Shown here: piece after piece, positions 8,222 to 17,804 of the stretch
Layout: each line of letters begins with the position of its first letter
Position numbering within the stretch: position 1 is the stretch's first letter
NCBI GenBank assembly: GCA_002937455.1
Contig: PTJZ01000003.1
Span: 62,001-126,000, forward strand
Source: Alphaproteobacteria bacterium MarineAlpha11_Bin1
GTDB lineage: Bacteria > Pseudomonadota > Alphaproteobacteria > MPNO01 > UBA830
DNA length: 64,000 nt
Reading direction: 5' to 3'
The notes under the pieces: generated by a model
What the model was told of the DNA's origin: nothing
The model's input: only the letters and a program-made list of their open reading frames with translations
Database searches by the model: none
Program-made: the position numbers and the translations under genes

Positions 8222-11200
8222 ATGAAAATGAATATAAAAAACGGCCGGTACCTAATGTCGGGGGTACCTGAGGGTTATGATGCGCAGATTTTAGCAGATG
8301 CGCTGAAAGATCGAACGGCGACTTCGTTACACATTCATATCTGCCGAGACGCATCGCGTATGGCAGCAATGCAGAACGTTCTTATTTTTTTTGAACCAAG
8401 ATTGGATGTTGTTACCCTGCCCGCCTGGGATTGCTTGCCTTACGATAGGGTATCGCCAAATCGCGAAATCATCGCCTCCAGGGTCGATGCACTTGCGAGA
8501 CTAGCGGCGCGGGATCCCGATTGCGAAACGCCGTTAATATTACTAACAACAGTCAATTCAATTGTGCAGCGTGTGCCGCCAAGAGATGTAATACTCGGGG
8601 CGAGTAGGACTATTTCTGTAGGCTCACGTGTCGATCTAGAAGATCTCAGCATTTTTTTCGCGCGGAATGGCTTCGAGCGGGCAGGTACGGTCCGCGAACC
8701 AGGTGAGTACGCTGTTCGTGGCGGAATAATTGATATTTTCCCGCCGGGTGGATCCCTGCCCCTCCGCGTTGATTTGTTAGACGATGAAGTTGAATCTTTG
8801 AAATGTTTCGATCCAGTCACCCAAAAAAGCTTGGATAATGTAGATAATTTGATACTCCGGCCGGCCAATGAGGTTTTGCTCGATGCAGAATCAATTGCTC
8901 GCTTTAGGTCAGGTTATCGCGAAGCATTTGGCTCGGTCACGGAAGATCCCCTTTATTCCGCGGTTAGCGAAGGTCGTCGTCAAATCGGATTGGAACACTG
9001 GCTACCACTTTTCCACGAAACACTAGAAACGGTGTTCGACTATCTTCCCGGGGCATCCGTTAGCCTAGACAACGACGCCGATCAGATCCGCGATGCTAGA
9101 CTGGAAATGACCGCAGATTACTACGAAGCGCGGGTCACCTTTCTGGAAAGTCGTCTTGCAAATGATGTCTCCAGTCCGCAGCCTTATCGGCCACTTCCAA
9201 TGAATCGGTTATACTTATCGGCGGCGAATATTGAAAACGCAATGAAAGAGAGACTAGTTATACAGTTTTCGCCTTTCGAATCCCCCGACGGAATTGCGAT
9301 ATTCGGCTTCGACGAGGTTATATCTGTTGGTGCCCGACGTGTTCCAGATTTTGCCGCTCTCCGGGCACGATCCGCCGCCGCGATGAAAAAAAATGATATT
9401 CCACCTGACAATGTGTTCGTCAGCGTGAGGAGTAGGCTTATTCGGGAAATCGCAGAAGGAAGACGTGTCGTCGTTACGGCTTTTTCCGCTGGCTCCCGTG
9501 AGCGACTGGGGCAGCTTTTGACTGAGGCCAAGGTTTTGGGCTTAAAAACTGTCAAAAATTGGCACGATGTTCAGAAATTATCGCTGGAGAATATTGCCCT
9601 TGCGGTCCTACCTGTCGAAAGGGGTTTTACGGGAGAGCAGCTTTTTCTGGTGACTGAGCAGGATATTTTGGGCGAACGAATCGTTCGGACGGAAAAAAAA
9701 CGACGTCGTGCCGAGGATTTTATCGCCGAGGTATCGGAAATAACTACCGGCGACCTAGTGGTACATGTAGAGCACGGTATTTGCCGGTATGACGGCCTTG
9801 AAACATTAGATGTCGCGGGTGCGCCACATGATTGCCTGCGGCTTGTTTATGCTGGCGATGACCGGTTGTATGTACCGGTAGAAAATGTTGAGGTCCTCTC
9901 GCGCTACGGCTCCGGGGACACGGGGGCGACGCTTGATCGTCTCGGCAGTGCTGCGTGGCAGGCCCGAAAATCAAAGATGAAGGATAGACTTCGGGACATC
10001 GCTAATCAGCTTATAAAGGTAGCTGCTGAACGCTCTCTAAGACCGGCAACCAAGATCGTGGTTTCAGATCCGATTTACCAAGAATTTGCCGCTAGGTTTC
10101 CGTATTCGGAGACCGAAGATCAAATACACGCTATTGACGATACGCTTAAGGATTTACAATCAGGAAATGCAATGGACCGACTTGTTTGCGGCGACGTCGG
10201 TTTTGGTAAAACGGAAATTGCCTTGCGCGCAGCGTTTGCGACTGTCATGTCGGGTGGACAGGTTGCTATTATTGTTCCCACTACTTTGCTCTGCCGACAG
10301 CATTTCGCAACCTTCGTAGAACGCTTCAGGGGTGTTCCGGTGCGGATCGAACAGCTGTCGCGCCTCGTTAACGGTAAAGACGCAGAAAAAGTCCGGTTGG
10401 GTTTGAGTAATGGTGAGGTTGATATCGTTATCGGCACTCATGCTTTGCTTAGCAAATCGATCAGTTTCAAAAGGTTAGAGCTGTTGATCGTCGATGAGGA
10501 GCAGCATTTTGGTGTAACGCACAAAGAACGCCTTAAAAACCTGAAAGCCGACGTCCATGTACTCACTCTGACTGCAACGCCTATTCCGCGTACGCTCCAG
10601 ATGGCTTTGAGCGGCGTGAAGGAGATGAGCCTAATCGCCACTCCACCGGTGGACCGACTCGCTGTCCGTACATTTATCATGCCATTCGACGATGTAATGA
10701 TCCGTGAAGCAATAATGCGTGAGCACTTCCGAGGTGGTCAAATTTTCTATGTTTGTCCAAGGGTCTCCGATCTTAGGGAAATCGCTGAGCGATTAGGTAA
10801 ATTGGTACCGGAAATAAAAGTTTCGGTTGCCCACGGACAGATGGGCACACGGGCGCTGGAAGACGTGATGACTGAATTTTATGAGGGTACAATAAATCTT
10901 TTGCTGTCAACGCAGATCGTAGAATCCGGTCTCGATATACCCAGTGCAAATACGATGATAATCCACCGCGCGGACATGTTCGGCCTGGCGCAGCTCTATC
11001 AGCTCCGGGGGCGTATCGGACGCTCGAAATTGCGAGCTTACTGTTACATAACACTTCCGACCGACCGAAAGCTGACTGAAACGGCAAAGAAGCGGTTGGA
11101 GGTAATGCAGTCGCTTGATACCTTGGGAGCCGGTTTTAGCCTAGCTAGCCACGATCTAGATATCCGGGGTGCCGGCAACCTGCTTGGCGAAGAACAATCA

Positions 11201-11770
11201 GGACATATCCGCGAAGTCGGCGTGGAGCTATATCAGCATATGTTGGAAGAAGCGGTTGCTGCTGCCAAGGGGGTGGAGAATTCTGCGGGCCGAGAATGGA
11301 GCCCACAGATCAATGTGGGAATACCTGTCCTTATTCCGGAGAAGTACGTTTCGGATCTCGGCGTCCGGCTTGGATTGTATAGACGAATCGCGGAACTGCA
11401 GAATCTTGAGGATACTGATTCCTTCGCTGCAGAACTTATCGACCGGTTCGGAAGTCTACCGGAAGAGGTAGAAAACTTGTTACAGATCGTGGCGATCAAA
11501 AGATCATGCCGAGAAGCGGAGATTGAGAGGATAGACGCCGGTCCGAAGGGTGCGACGCTGGTCTTCCGAAATAATCATTTCGCCAATCCTGGAGGTCTCG
11601 TCGCTTTCGTAACGGAGGATCTTGGACGGACCAAATTGAGACCAGATCACACTTTTGTCATTCGACGGGATTGGACTAGGGGTTCCGATCGGTTGCGCGG
11701 CGTTCGCTTACTAGCGGCAAAGCTTTCAGAGATCGCACAAAACGCGCCAGCAGAGATGGAGAACGCGTAA
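8222..11770 (+). CDS. mfd: Transcription-repair coupling factor Mfd
   Basis: 1182 aa translocase that removes stalled RNA polymerase and recruits UvrA. The order is as expected: UvrB-homology N-terminal region, RNA-polymerase-interacting domain (HVEHGICRYDGLE, about residues 515-530), RecG-like motor with Walker A GDVGFGKT (657-664) and DEEQ (758-761), RGRIGRS, and the C-terminal UvrA-binding TRCF domain. There is almost no Shine-Dalgarno before the ATG at 8222, with a second ATG two codons on. The stop is 1 base before the next gene. Confidence 0.97.
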   Translation: MKMNIKNGRYLMSGVPEGYDAQILADALKDRTATSLHIHICRDASRMAAMQNVLIFFEPRLDVVTLPAWDCLPYDRVSPNREIIASRVDALARLAARDPDCETPLILLTTVNSIVQRVPPRDVILGASRTISVGSRVDLEDLSIFFARNGFERAGTVREPGEYAVRGGIIDIFPPGGSLPLRVDLLDDEVESLKCFDPVTQKSLDNVDNLILRPANEVLLDAESIARFRSGYREAFGSVTEDPLYSAVSEGRRQIGLEHWLPLFHETLETVFDYLPGASVSLDNDADQIRDARLEMTADYYEARVTFLESRLANDVSSPQPYRPLPMNRLYLSAANIENAMKERLVIQFSPFESPDGIAIFGFDEVISVGARRVPDFAALRARSAAAMKKNDIPPDNVFVSVRSRLIREIAEGRRVVVTAFSAGSRERLGQLLTEAKVLGLKTVKNWHDVQKLSLENIALAVLPVERGFTGEQLFLVTEQDILGERIVRTEKKRRRAEDFIAEVSEITTGDLVVHVEHGICRYDGLETLDVAGAPHDCLRLVYAGDDRLYVPVENVEVLSRYGSGDTGATLDRLGSAAWQARKSKMKDRLRDIANQLIKVAAERSLRPATKIVVSDPIYQEFAARFPYSETEDQIHAIDDTLKDLQSGNAMDRLVCGDVGFGKTEIALRAAFATVMSGGQVAIIVPTTLLCRQHFATFVERFRGVPVRIEQLSRLVNGKDAEKVRLGLSNGEVDIVIGTHALLSKSISFKRLELLIVDEEQHFGVTHKERLKNLKADVHVLTLTATPIPRTLQMALSGVKEMSLIATPPVDRLAVRTFIMPFDDVMIREAIMREHFRGGQIFYVCPRVSDLREIAERLGKLVPEIKVSVAHGQMGTRALEDVMTEFYEGTINLLLSTQIVESGLDIPSANTMIIHRADMFGLAQLYQLRGRIGRSKLRAYCYITLPTDRKLTETAKKRLEVMQSLDTLGAGFSLASHDLDIRGAGNLLGEEQSGHIREVGVELYQHMLEEAVAAAKGVENSAGREWSPQINVGIPVLIPEKYVSDLGVRLGLYRRIAELQNLEDTDSFAAELIDRFGSLPEEVENLLQIVAIKRSCREAEIERIDAGPKGATLVFRNNHFANPGGLVAFVTEDLGRTKLRPDHTFVIRRDWTRGSDRLRGVRLLAAKLSEIAQNAPAEMENA

Positions 11771-11771
11771 A

Positions 11772-12227
11772 GTGAAAACGGTCAAATCACTTTTTTTCGA
11801 AGATTTTAAAGTTGGTCAGGTGATAAAGACCGACTCTCGTACGCTTGAAGAAGCTGAGATAATCGAATTTGGACAAAAGTATGCTCCTCTTCCTTACCAC
11901 ACGGACGTTGTAGCGGCAAAGGAGACCAGCTTCGGGGGCCTTGTCGCCGCCGGTTATCAAACAGCGGCGATCACGTTCGGTCTTTTTGCCAAGACCGGAG
12001 CGCTGGCGGAGAGTGGAATGGGGTCTCCGGGGGTCGACACCCTGCGTTGGAAACATCCTGTCAAACCTGGTGATACCCTCTATGTTCTGGCGAATATCCT
12101 CGAATTGTCCGCAGGCGATAAAAAAGGTGGTCGCGATGCTGTTCGGATTCGCTATGATACGATTAATCAGCATGATGTAATTGTCATGACACTAACCAGT
12201 CTGCATTTCGTCCGTCGTCGTCCATAA
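11772..12227 (+). CDS. MaoC-like (R)-specific enoyl-CoA hydratase / dehydratase
   Basis: 151 aa hot-dog-fold protein of the MaoC family, which hydrates enoyl-CoA or acts on related thioesters. The segment PLPYHTD-VAAKETSFGGLVAAGYQTA matches the catalytic region with the Asp/His-containing loop and the following hot-dog helix. The GTG start is one base after the mfd stop, so it is translationally coupled to mfd although functionally unrelated; together with the following gene it may extend the mfd transcript. Substrate is unknown. Confidence 0.85.
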   Translation: MKTVKSLFFEDFKVGQVIKTDSRTLEEAEIIEFGQKYAPLPYHTDVVAAKETSFGGLVAAGYQTAAITFGLFAKTGALAESGMGSPGVDTLRWKHPVKPGDTLYVLANILELSAGDKKGGRDAVRIRYDTINQHDVIVMTLTSLHFVRRRP

Positions 12228-12247
12228 CAATAAATACGGTAGTTATT

Positions 12248-13213
12248 ATGTCCGACATGCTCCCAATTCGACTTGCGGCCGGATCCGGTCCTACTTTCGG
12301 CGTTGATGACCTTAGCTGCGCCGCAGCTACCACTCTTGGGCTGTGGAAAGACGAAGGTTTGGATGTCACATGGACGCCCGTTCATGGGGGTGTGGCCGCT
12401 ATTAATGCAGTTCTAGATGGAACGGTAGATGTATCTTATGGCGGGCTAGGCCCCGTTATCAAGTCGCGGGCGGAAGGTAATCCAGTCTGCGCTGTTGTCT
12501 CAATGGCGCGGGGACTGGCGCAAAATCTGATTGTACAACTCCCAATCCAGACGACCGAAGATTTGCGAGGGATTTCCTGGGCGCTTGATGGAACAAATGC
12601 CCTAAGTCATCACATGGCTCGGCTGACAGTTCGTGCTCTTGGAATCGGTGAAGAGGATATCGACTGGCAGGTAGTTGGTCCACCTCCGGAGCGGATTGAT
12701 CGTTTGTTGGGTGGCTCGATCGATGTATCCTTGATCCGGGTTGAGGAAGCGGTTTCACTGAGCCTTGAACATGCCGACAAGGTTCATAATCTGTTAGGCT
12801 TTGCACAACTAAAAAAACTGGTGCCGGTCCAGCCACACGGAGTCCTTGGAACGTCTGAGGCCTACACAGTAGAACATAGTGAAGAGCTTGCGAGGCTGAG
12901 CCGCGGTATGATTCGTGCATCAAGGGCTTTGCACGATAATTACGAGACATTTCGTAAAGTATATGACTCTCACGTTTCGGTCCCAGTACCGGAAGACAGT
13001 ATCTACCAGATCTGGCAACAGGAACACGAGTCCGGCGGTTTTGCGGTTAATGGCGAGATGTCGGACGGGCATTGGGCGGCGCAGCTAGAATTGTATCGTG
13101 AGCTTTATCCGGGCCTTCGCAAAGTCTCACAAGATGAAATACTCTCGCGAGAATTTGTCGCCGACGGGCTAAATGCTCTGGGACGCCATTACAGTGATTT
13201 TGATAAGTCCTGA
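12248..13213 (+). CDS. NMT1/THI5-like substrate-binding-fold protein without signal peptide
   Basis: 321 aa with the type 2 periplasmic-binding fold of the NMT1/THI5 and SsuA-like group: LAAGSGPTFGVDDLSCAAATTLGLWKDEGL at the start, then INAVLDGTVDVSYGG. No signal peptide is present; the first residues MSDMLPIRLAAGSG are not hydrophobic enough, and there is no membrane component of an ABC importer nearby. Known cytoplasmic enzymes with this fold include 4,5-dihydroxyphthalate decarboxylase, so an enzymatic role is a real alternative to transport. It is 20 bases after the MaoC gene and meets the convergent MFS gene stop-to-stop. Confidence 0.72.
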   Translation: MSDMLPIRLAAGSGPTFGVDDLSCAAATTLGLWKDEGLDVTWTPVHGGVAAINAVLDGTVDVSYGGLGPVIKSRAEGNPVCAVVSMARGLAQNLIVQLPIQTTEDLRGISWALDGTNALSHHMARLTVRALGIGEEDIDWQVVGPPPERIDRLLGGSIDVSLIRVEEAVSLSLEHADKVHNLLGFAQLKKLVPVQPHGVLGTSEAYTVEHSEELARLSRGMIRASRALHDNYETFRKVYDSHVSVPVPEDSIYQIWQQEHESGGFAVNGEMSDGHWAAQLELYRELYPGLRKVSQDEILSREFVADGLNALGRHYSDFDKS

Positions 13214-14440
13214 TCAGGTCGTCGCTGAGATCCTTCTTTTTTTTCGGGAGGCATTGGCGAAAAGACCGCTGATTAGTGCGCAGACACTAAGTACGGAAAT
13301 TACCTCAATCATCGGAAAGAATGTCTTGTCGTAAAGCGCCGAAATAAAAAGCGAAGCAAGGGCGGCAGCGGAAAAATGTAAAAACATAACAATTCCTGAT
13401 CCAGTTCCAGTCAGATTTGGTTCTGAGTTAATCGCTGCTGCCTGAGCGTGCGGCATTGCTAAGCCTTGTGCTAGTCCTATCAAAGCCCCGGGCATGAATA
13501 ATGCAAGCGGTTCGTCCGGTATGACCAAGACAGACAGTGTTAACAGCTCTACCGTTATGATACCGGTAAGACAGCCAAAAACGATCATATAGTCGCTTGA
13601 TACCCGAGTTCCCAAGCGCCCGGAAATGAAATTGCCGGACATGAACCCCACGGTAAGTAGGATAAAGTATAGCCCGTATTGTCCCGACGTGCCTCTATAA
13701 TGGTCATTCATCAGAAAAGTGGAGTACGCGGCGAGCGCAAAAAAAGCCCCCGACGTGAAAGCAGGTACTAGAGCGTAGCCGATGAAAACTGGGTTTCGCA
13801 AAAGCTGAGAATAATCCCTGAAAAGATTGGTTGGTCCGCGGTCCCTTTTGTGATTGTGATGGGTTTCGCGGATTACTAAGCCTCCTAGAAGCACAACTAA
13901 AAGTGAAACGCCGGTTGCGAAATAGAAAACAGCATTCCAGCCGAACAAATCTGAAATTGCCCCGCCGATGGGCGGGGCCAACGTTGGCCCTAAAACATAG
14001 GCGGTTGTTATATATGCGATGACCTGTGCTAGTTTCTCAGGTCCATAGACATCACGGGCGATGGCACGGGCTAAAACAATACCACAACCTGCGGCGATGG
14101 CCTGAAACAGGCGCCCGACAAATAGGATCTCAAAGTTCCAGGAGATTGCACACAATGCGGAACCGACGACAAACAGGGATAGACCCACCATAAGTACCGG
14201 TTTTCGCCCGAACTTATCGGACATTGTTCCATAGGCTAGAGTACCGAACGCCATGACGAATAACACCAAGCTAAATGTCAGCGTCGTAAGTAAGGTGGAG
14301 ACGCCAAAGGCCTGCTGTATTGTCGGCATGATTGGGATGTACATGTGAATTGCTAGGGGGCCAATTAAGGTGATCGTTACCAAAGCTACCAAAAAGGCAA
14401 TCCCAGGCCCCCTATCAGCGGTTTTCGGGTTCGTGTTCAG
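13214..14440 (-). CDS. MFS drug/metabolite exporter, Bcr/CflA family
   Basis: Twelve-helix major facilitator. The core shows ALVTITLIGPLAIHMYIPIMP in helix 1 and the loop motif GTMSDKFGRKPVLM after helix 2, typical of Bcr/CflA exporters. The first conventional start is a TTG at 14392, which would remove the cytoplasmic N-tail. The reading frame continues upstream to a CTG at 14440 that overlaps the ligase stop (CTGA) and gives the natural-looking tail MNTNPKTADRGPG, so I list the CTG as the probable start (408 aa). It is the last gene of the aspDH - hydratase - ligase unit and may export a product or import a substrate. Confidence 0.82.
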   Translation of the reverse strand: MNTNPKTADRGPGIAFLVALVTITLIGPLAIHMYIPIMPTIQQAFGVSTLLTTLTFSLVLFVMAFGTLAYGTMSDKFGRKPVLMVGLSLFVVGSALCAISWNFEILFVGRLFQAIAAGCGIVLARAIARDVYGPEKLAQVIAYITTAYVLGPTLAPPIGGAISDLFGWNAVFYFATGVSLLVVLLGGLVIRETHHNHKRDRGPTNLFRDYSQLLRNPVFIGYALVPAFTSGAFFALAAYSTFLMNDHYRGTSGQYGLYFILLTVGFMSGNFISGRLGTRVSSDYMIVFGCLTGIITVELLTLSVLVIPDEPLALFMPGALIGLAQGLAMPHAQAAAINSEPNLTGTGSGIVMFLHFSAAALASLFISALYDKTFFPMIEVISVLSVCALISGLFANASRKKRRISATT

Positions 14441-15999
14441 GATATGAGCTCCCGCCGAAGGACTTTGCCTACAGGACTTTTAGGCAGCACGTCGATAAAC
14501 TCAATGAAGTGTGGCGTCTTGTAGGGCGCCATTCTACTTCGTACTGATTGTCTAATTTCTCTAGCTATTTCGTCCGTAGCTGCTGTCCCATCCTTCAGGA
14601 CGCAGACGGCGCGGATACGGTTACCGATCTCCGGGTCGGCCATTGGGACTATGCAGGCTTCGGCAATAGCCGGGTGTTGACGTAGTATATTCTCTATTTC
14701 ATAGGGCGAAATAAAGATCCCTCGGCTTTTGAAGCAATCATCATTGCGCCCCGCTATACGGTAATAGCCGTCCTTGTCCCGAGATGCTAAATCTCCGGTG
14801 TGGTACCAGCCATTATGGAGAACCTCTGCTGTTTTTTCCGGGTCCCTGTGATAGCCCAGAAAGAAACCAGGGTTGTCTGAACGGATCAGGAAATGCCCAA
14901 TTTGATCGTCGGCGACCTCGTTGTAATCGTCATCAAGGACGGCAACCTCGGTGCCTGGTATCGCTATCCCTATAGAACCGGGGACAACAGGTTTTCGCGG
15001 CCCCTGCCCTAGAACCATCTGCATCTCCGACACGCCGTAGTGTTCCCATATGTCGCAGCCAATTCGATCCTTGAATTCTTGCCAGGTCGTCGCCTCTAGG
15101 GCTTCCCCGGTAGCATTACAGCCCCGTAATGATGACAGGTCATATTCATTCTCGACGCCCTCCATGGCGAGGATCCGTCTATAAACTGTCGCAACCGAAT
15201 ACATCAGCGTGACCCGATGTTCTTGAATGGTGGCAAGAATGTTTTCTGGAGTTGCGCGACCTTCCAAGATTACGCCCGTGACGCCATTTCGGAGTGGAAA
15301 CATCACATTGTGTCCCAAGGCGCTAATAAAACTCCACTCGCCTGTTGCGTAGGCGCGATCCCCGTTTTCTGGCGGAACGCGCCAAGCGTTGGAATCACCA
15401 AGGGCAATGACCCACCTATGTGCATGTACGATACATTTAGGACGTCCAGTTGTACCTGAGGTATAAATAAAAAACGCCGGGTCATCAGATGCGGTATCCG
15501 CCGTTACAAAAATCTCCGAGGGCGCGTTTCGGATGAGGCCTTCATAGTTATCCGGACTACATTTTTGCTCCTTTGCGAAGACAATTCCTGTCGGGAGATT
15601 CTTCTTCAGCTTTAGGAGAGGCTCCGACAGTGATGCGAGCGTGACCGCTGCCTGTGCCTCGGAATGTTCAATCACATAGGCGACTTCCTCTTCGCTGAGT
15701 AGGGAGTTCTGTAGTACTGGTAGCGCACCTAATTTCATAAGAGCAAGAACGGTTTCGGCGAATTCTACGCAGTTATGCATTCGCACGAGTACCGGCATGC
15801 CTTTTTTTATGCCAAACTCGGCCAAACCGTGGGCGAGCTTATTTACGCGGTTTGAAAATTCGCAATAGGAAATTTCACCGCTATTCCAGACAAAGGCGGT
15901 GCGATTTGAATAACCGCGCTCCTCAAATCGATCGACGACTTCGCCGGCGATATTCATCCGTTCTGGTATTTGTCGGTAGTCGACAGGCAAATCAATCAT
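14437..15999 (-). CDS. AMP-dependent acyl/aryl-CoA ligase
   Basis: 520 aa ANL-superfamily adenylating enzyme that makes an acyl- or aryl-CoA from the free acid, ATP and CoA. Visible motifs are the P-loop FIYTSGTTGRPK, YGVSEMQ in the A5 region, YHTGDLASRD (A7) and the C-terminal PKSPVGKVLRREL with the catalytic lysine. The sequence resembles benzoate-/short-chain-type ligases, but the acid cannot be assigned. It overlaps the upstream hydratase gene by 4 bases (ATGA) and the downstream MFS gene by CTGA. Confidence 0.9.
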   Translation of the reverse strand: MIDLPVDYRQIPERMNIAGEVVDRFEERGYSNRTAFVWNSGEISYCEFSNRVNKLAHGLAEFGIKKGMPVLVRMHNCVEFAETVLALMKLGALPVLQNSLLSEEEVAYVIEHSEAQAAVTLASLSEPLLKLKKNLPTGIVFAKEQKCSPDNYEGLIRNAPSEIFVTADTASDDPAFFIYTSGTTGRPKCIVHAHRWVIALGDSNAWRVPPENGDRAYATGEWSFISALGHNVMFPLRNGVTGVILEGRATPENILATIQEHRVTLMYSVATVYRRILAMEGVENEYDLSSLRGCNATGEALEATTWQEFKDRIGCDIWEHYGVSEMQMVLGQGPRKPVVPGSIGIAIPGTEVAVLDDDYNEVADDQIGHFLIRSDNPGFFLGYHRDPEKTAEVLHNGWYHTGDLASRDKDGYYRIAGRNDDCFKSRGIFISPYEIENILRQHPAIAEACIVPMADPEIGNRIRAVCVLKDGTAATDEIAREIRQSVRSRMAPYKTPHFIEFIDVLPKSPVGKVLRRELIS

Positions 16000-16898
16000 T
16001 TTTCGCGGGGGCGCCAGGGTGGGTTATCGTAATATGGTCCCTTGTAGTCGGCTTCGCGTTTCTCAATAAAAGCGCGTATGCCTTCTCGGCAGTCGCCTGT
16101 TCGGGTGATTTCTTGGATCGCACCAAATTCACGTGCCCAGCCTTCATCGGTCCGATTATGGTTCCAGTACATCCGAACGAGATCCTTAGCGTAGCGGACG
16201 GATAGATAGGGGTTGGATGCAACTTCACCTGCATACTCGAACGTTTTATCGAGCAACTCGTCGTGGGGGAAAACCTTTTCCACGAGTCCGATTTCAAGCG
16301 CTTCGTTGGCTTCGATAATTTTACCGGTAAGGATCATGTCCAAAGCCTTACCAACTCCAACCAGTTTTGGGAGGTTCCGGGCGCCGCCGGATTCCGGAAG
16401 GAAACCAGCTGGTACAGCGACTTCACCCAGTTTGGCCTTATCAGACGCAAACCGGAGATCACATAATGTACAGATCTCAAGCCCGATCCCTACCGCAGGC
16501 CCGTTGATGGCTGCGATCACGATACAGGGCAGATCTTCGAATTTCCTGAACGCTCGTTGAAGGACCTGGTGACGCAGATCATTGAAAAATAGACTTGCGA
16601 TTTCCTTGTAGGCGCCGAAGTTTCCGAAATCAAAGTCTTCTTCCCCGGCACCCAATGGCCCGGCTTCTGATTTGAGGTCTCCTCCCGCCGAGAAACCCCT
16701 GCCTTCGCCGGTTATGATGATGACCTTGATGTTGCTGTTGTGGCCAATTTCGTCACAAAGAATGTCTAGTTCTACACGCATGCGGACGTCGACCGCATTC
16801 AAAAAATCTGGCCGGTTCAGGGTCAAAAGGCCTATCGACATCTCTCCCGGCTGATTGGGGTTTTCTCGGATTTCCCATTTTAGGGCCTGGTATTCCAT
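15996..16898 (-). CDS. Enoyl-CoA hydratase/isomerase family protein
   Basis: 300 aa crotonase-fold enzyme. The oxyanion-hole segments are seen at FSAGGDLKSE and in the INGPAVGIGLEICTLCDLRFAS block, followed by the active-site helix ESGGARNLPKLVG. An inserted acidic loop after GGDLK makes it slightly longer than usual. It lies between an aspartate-dehydrogenase-like gene (21-base gap) and the CoA ligase (4-base overlap), so it probably acts on the CoA ester made by that ligase. Confidence 0.9.
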   Translation of the reverse strand: MEYQALKWEIRENPNQPGEMSIGLLTLNRPDFLNAVDVRMRVELDILCDEIGHNSNIKVIIITGEGRGFSAGGDLKSEAGPLGAGEEDFDFGNFGAYKEIASLFFNDLRHQVLQRAFRKFEDLPCIVIAAINGPAVGIGLEICTLCDLRFASDKAKLGEVAVPAGFLPESGGARNLPKLVGVGKALDMILTGKIIEANEALEIGLVEKVFPHDELLDKTFEYAGEVASNPYLSVRYAKDLVRMYWNHNRTDEGWAREFGAIQEITRTGDCREGIRAFIEKREADYKGPYYDNPPWRPREK

Positions 16899-16919
16899 TT
16901 CATTTTCTCCCTTACGTTT

Positions 16920-17726
16920 TCAGGTGCCGACACGGAACGGCGTTGTCAAGCCACGCAGAGTGGCGATGACGCTTAGAGCGGTAATTTTTCCGGTTCCAGG
17001 GTTTTCCTCAGACGGAACGTTTTCAATGCTAAAACTGAAACGAGCACTGTCTGCTTCAACTTCGATAAAATGGGTATTACGGTCGAGGCTCGGGTCTGCC
17101 CAAATCTGCAATTTGGTTCGATCTACGCCTATACCAGCAAGTCCGAGAGCTGCAGCGACGTTGACGTTTGCGGGGAAGCCCGCCGCTCCTTCGCGGGCGG
17201 TTCCCTCGAATACTTTAAGCGGTTCTTCGAGGTTTTTGATAGAGATGTCATGGTTTTCAAGGTAAGGCGCACCTGTTAGCGAATACGGTGGTTTGCGGGT
17301 GATCATTGTAACTTCATAAATTTCACCTTCGGCTGCCGCGCGTACCGCGTCTAATCCTAGTAGTGCCCCGGTCGCAAGAATTATCTGGGCTCCGTTTTCT
17401 TCGGCAATATCGACCATTTCCTTATGAATGAGTAGTCCGGCACCGCTAACGGTTATAAATGTGCGTCCCGCTTTAAGAGCAGGCTCCGCTATTTCTGGAA
17501 AGGCGATTTTCGGAACGCATTCAACGATCACGTCACAAAGATCCGCGAGCTCTTGAGCCCCGACTACTGGCACGGGGTCGCAGTAGCTTGCCATATTCCG
17601 TTTGGCTTTCTTACGGTCGCGCGAACAGATTGCTGTGAGTTCTAAACCTTTGATACCTCTGTGCAGCGCGGCGGCCACTGGCTTCCCGATAGCCCCAAAA
17701 CCCGCTATTCCTACTTTCACATTCAT
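16920..17726 (-). CDS. Aspartate dehydrogenase-like NAD(P)-dependent enzyme
   Basis: 268 aa of the L-aspartate dehydrogenase family (NadX/AspDH). It begins with a Rossmann signature KVGIAGFGAIGKPVA, and the C-terminal half has the family blocks FPANVNVAAALGLAGIG and the substrate-site segment THFIEVEAD with the conserved His. The classical reaction interconverts aspartate and oxaloacetate/iminoaspartate. No nadA/nadC is nearby; instead it leads a catabolic operon with a hydratase, a CoA ligase and an MFS protein, so another amino-acid-like substrate is plausible. Confidence 0.87.
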   Translation of the reverse strand: MNVKVGIAGFGAIGKPVAAALHRGIKGLELTAICSRDRKKAKRNMASYCDPVPVVGAQELADLCDVIVECVPKIAFPEIAEPALKAGRTFITVSGAGLLIHKEMVDIAEENGAQIILATGALLGLDAVRAAAEGEIYEVTMITRKPPYSLTGAPYLENHDISIKNLEEPLKVFEGTAREGAAGFPANVNVAAALGLAGIGVDRTKLQIWADPSLDRNTHFIEVEADSARFSFSIENVPSEENPGTGKITALSVIATLRGLTTPFRVGT

Positions 17727-17804
17727 TCTCCGTTTCCCCGTGACTTAGAACAGGCTTAACGCCAAAGTGTACGCGTATCAAACCTTTCACAACGGCAGAG
17801 TTGC

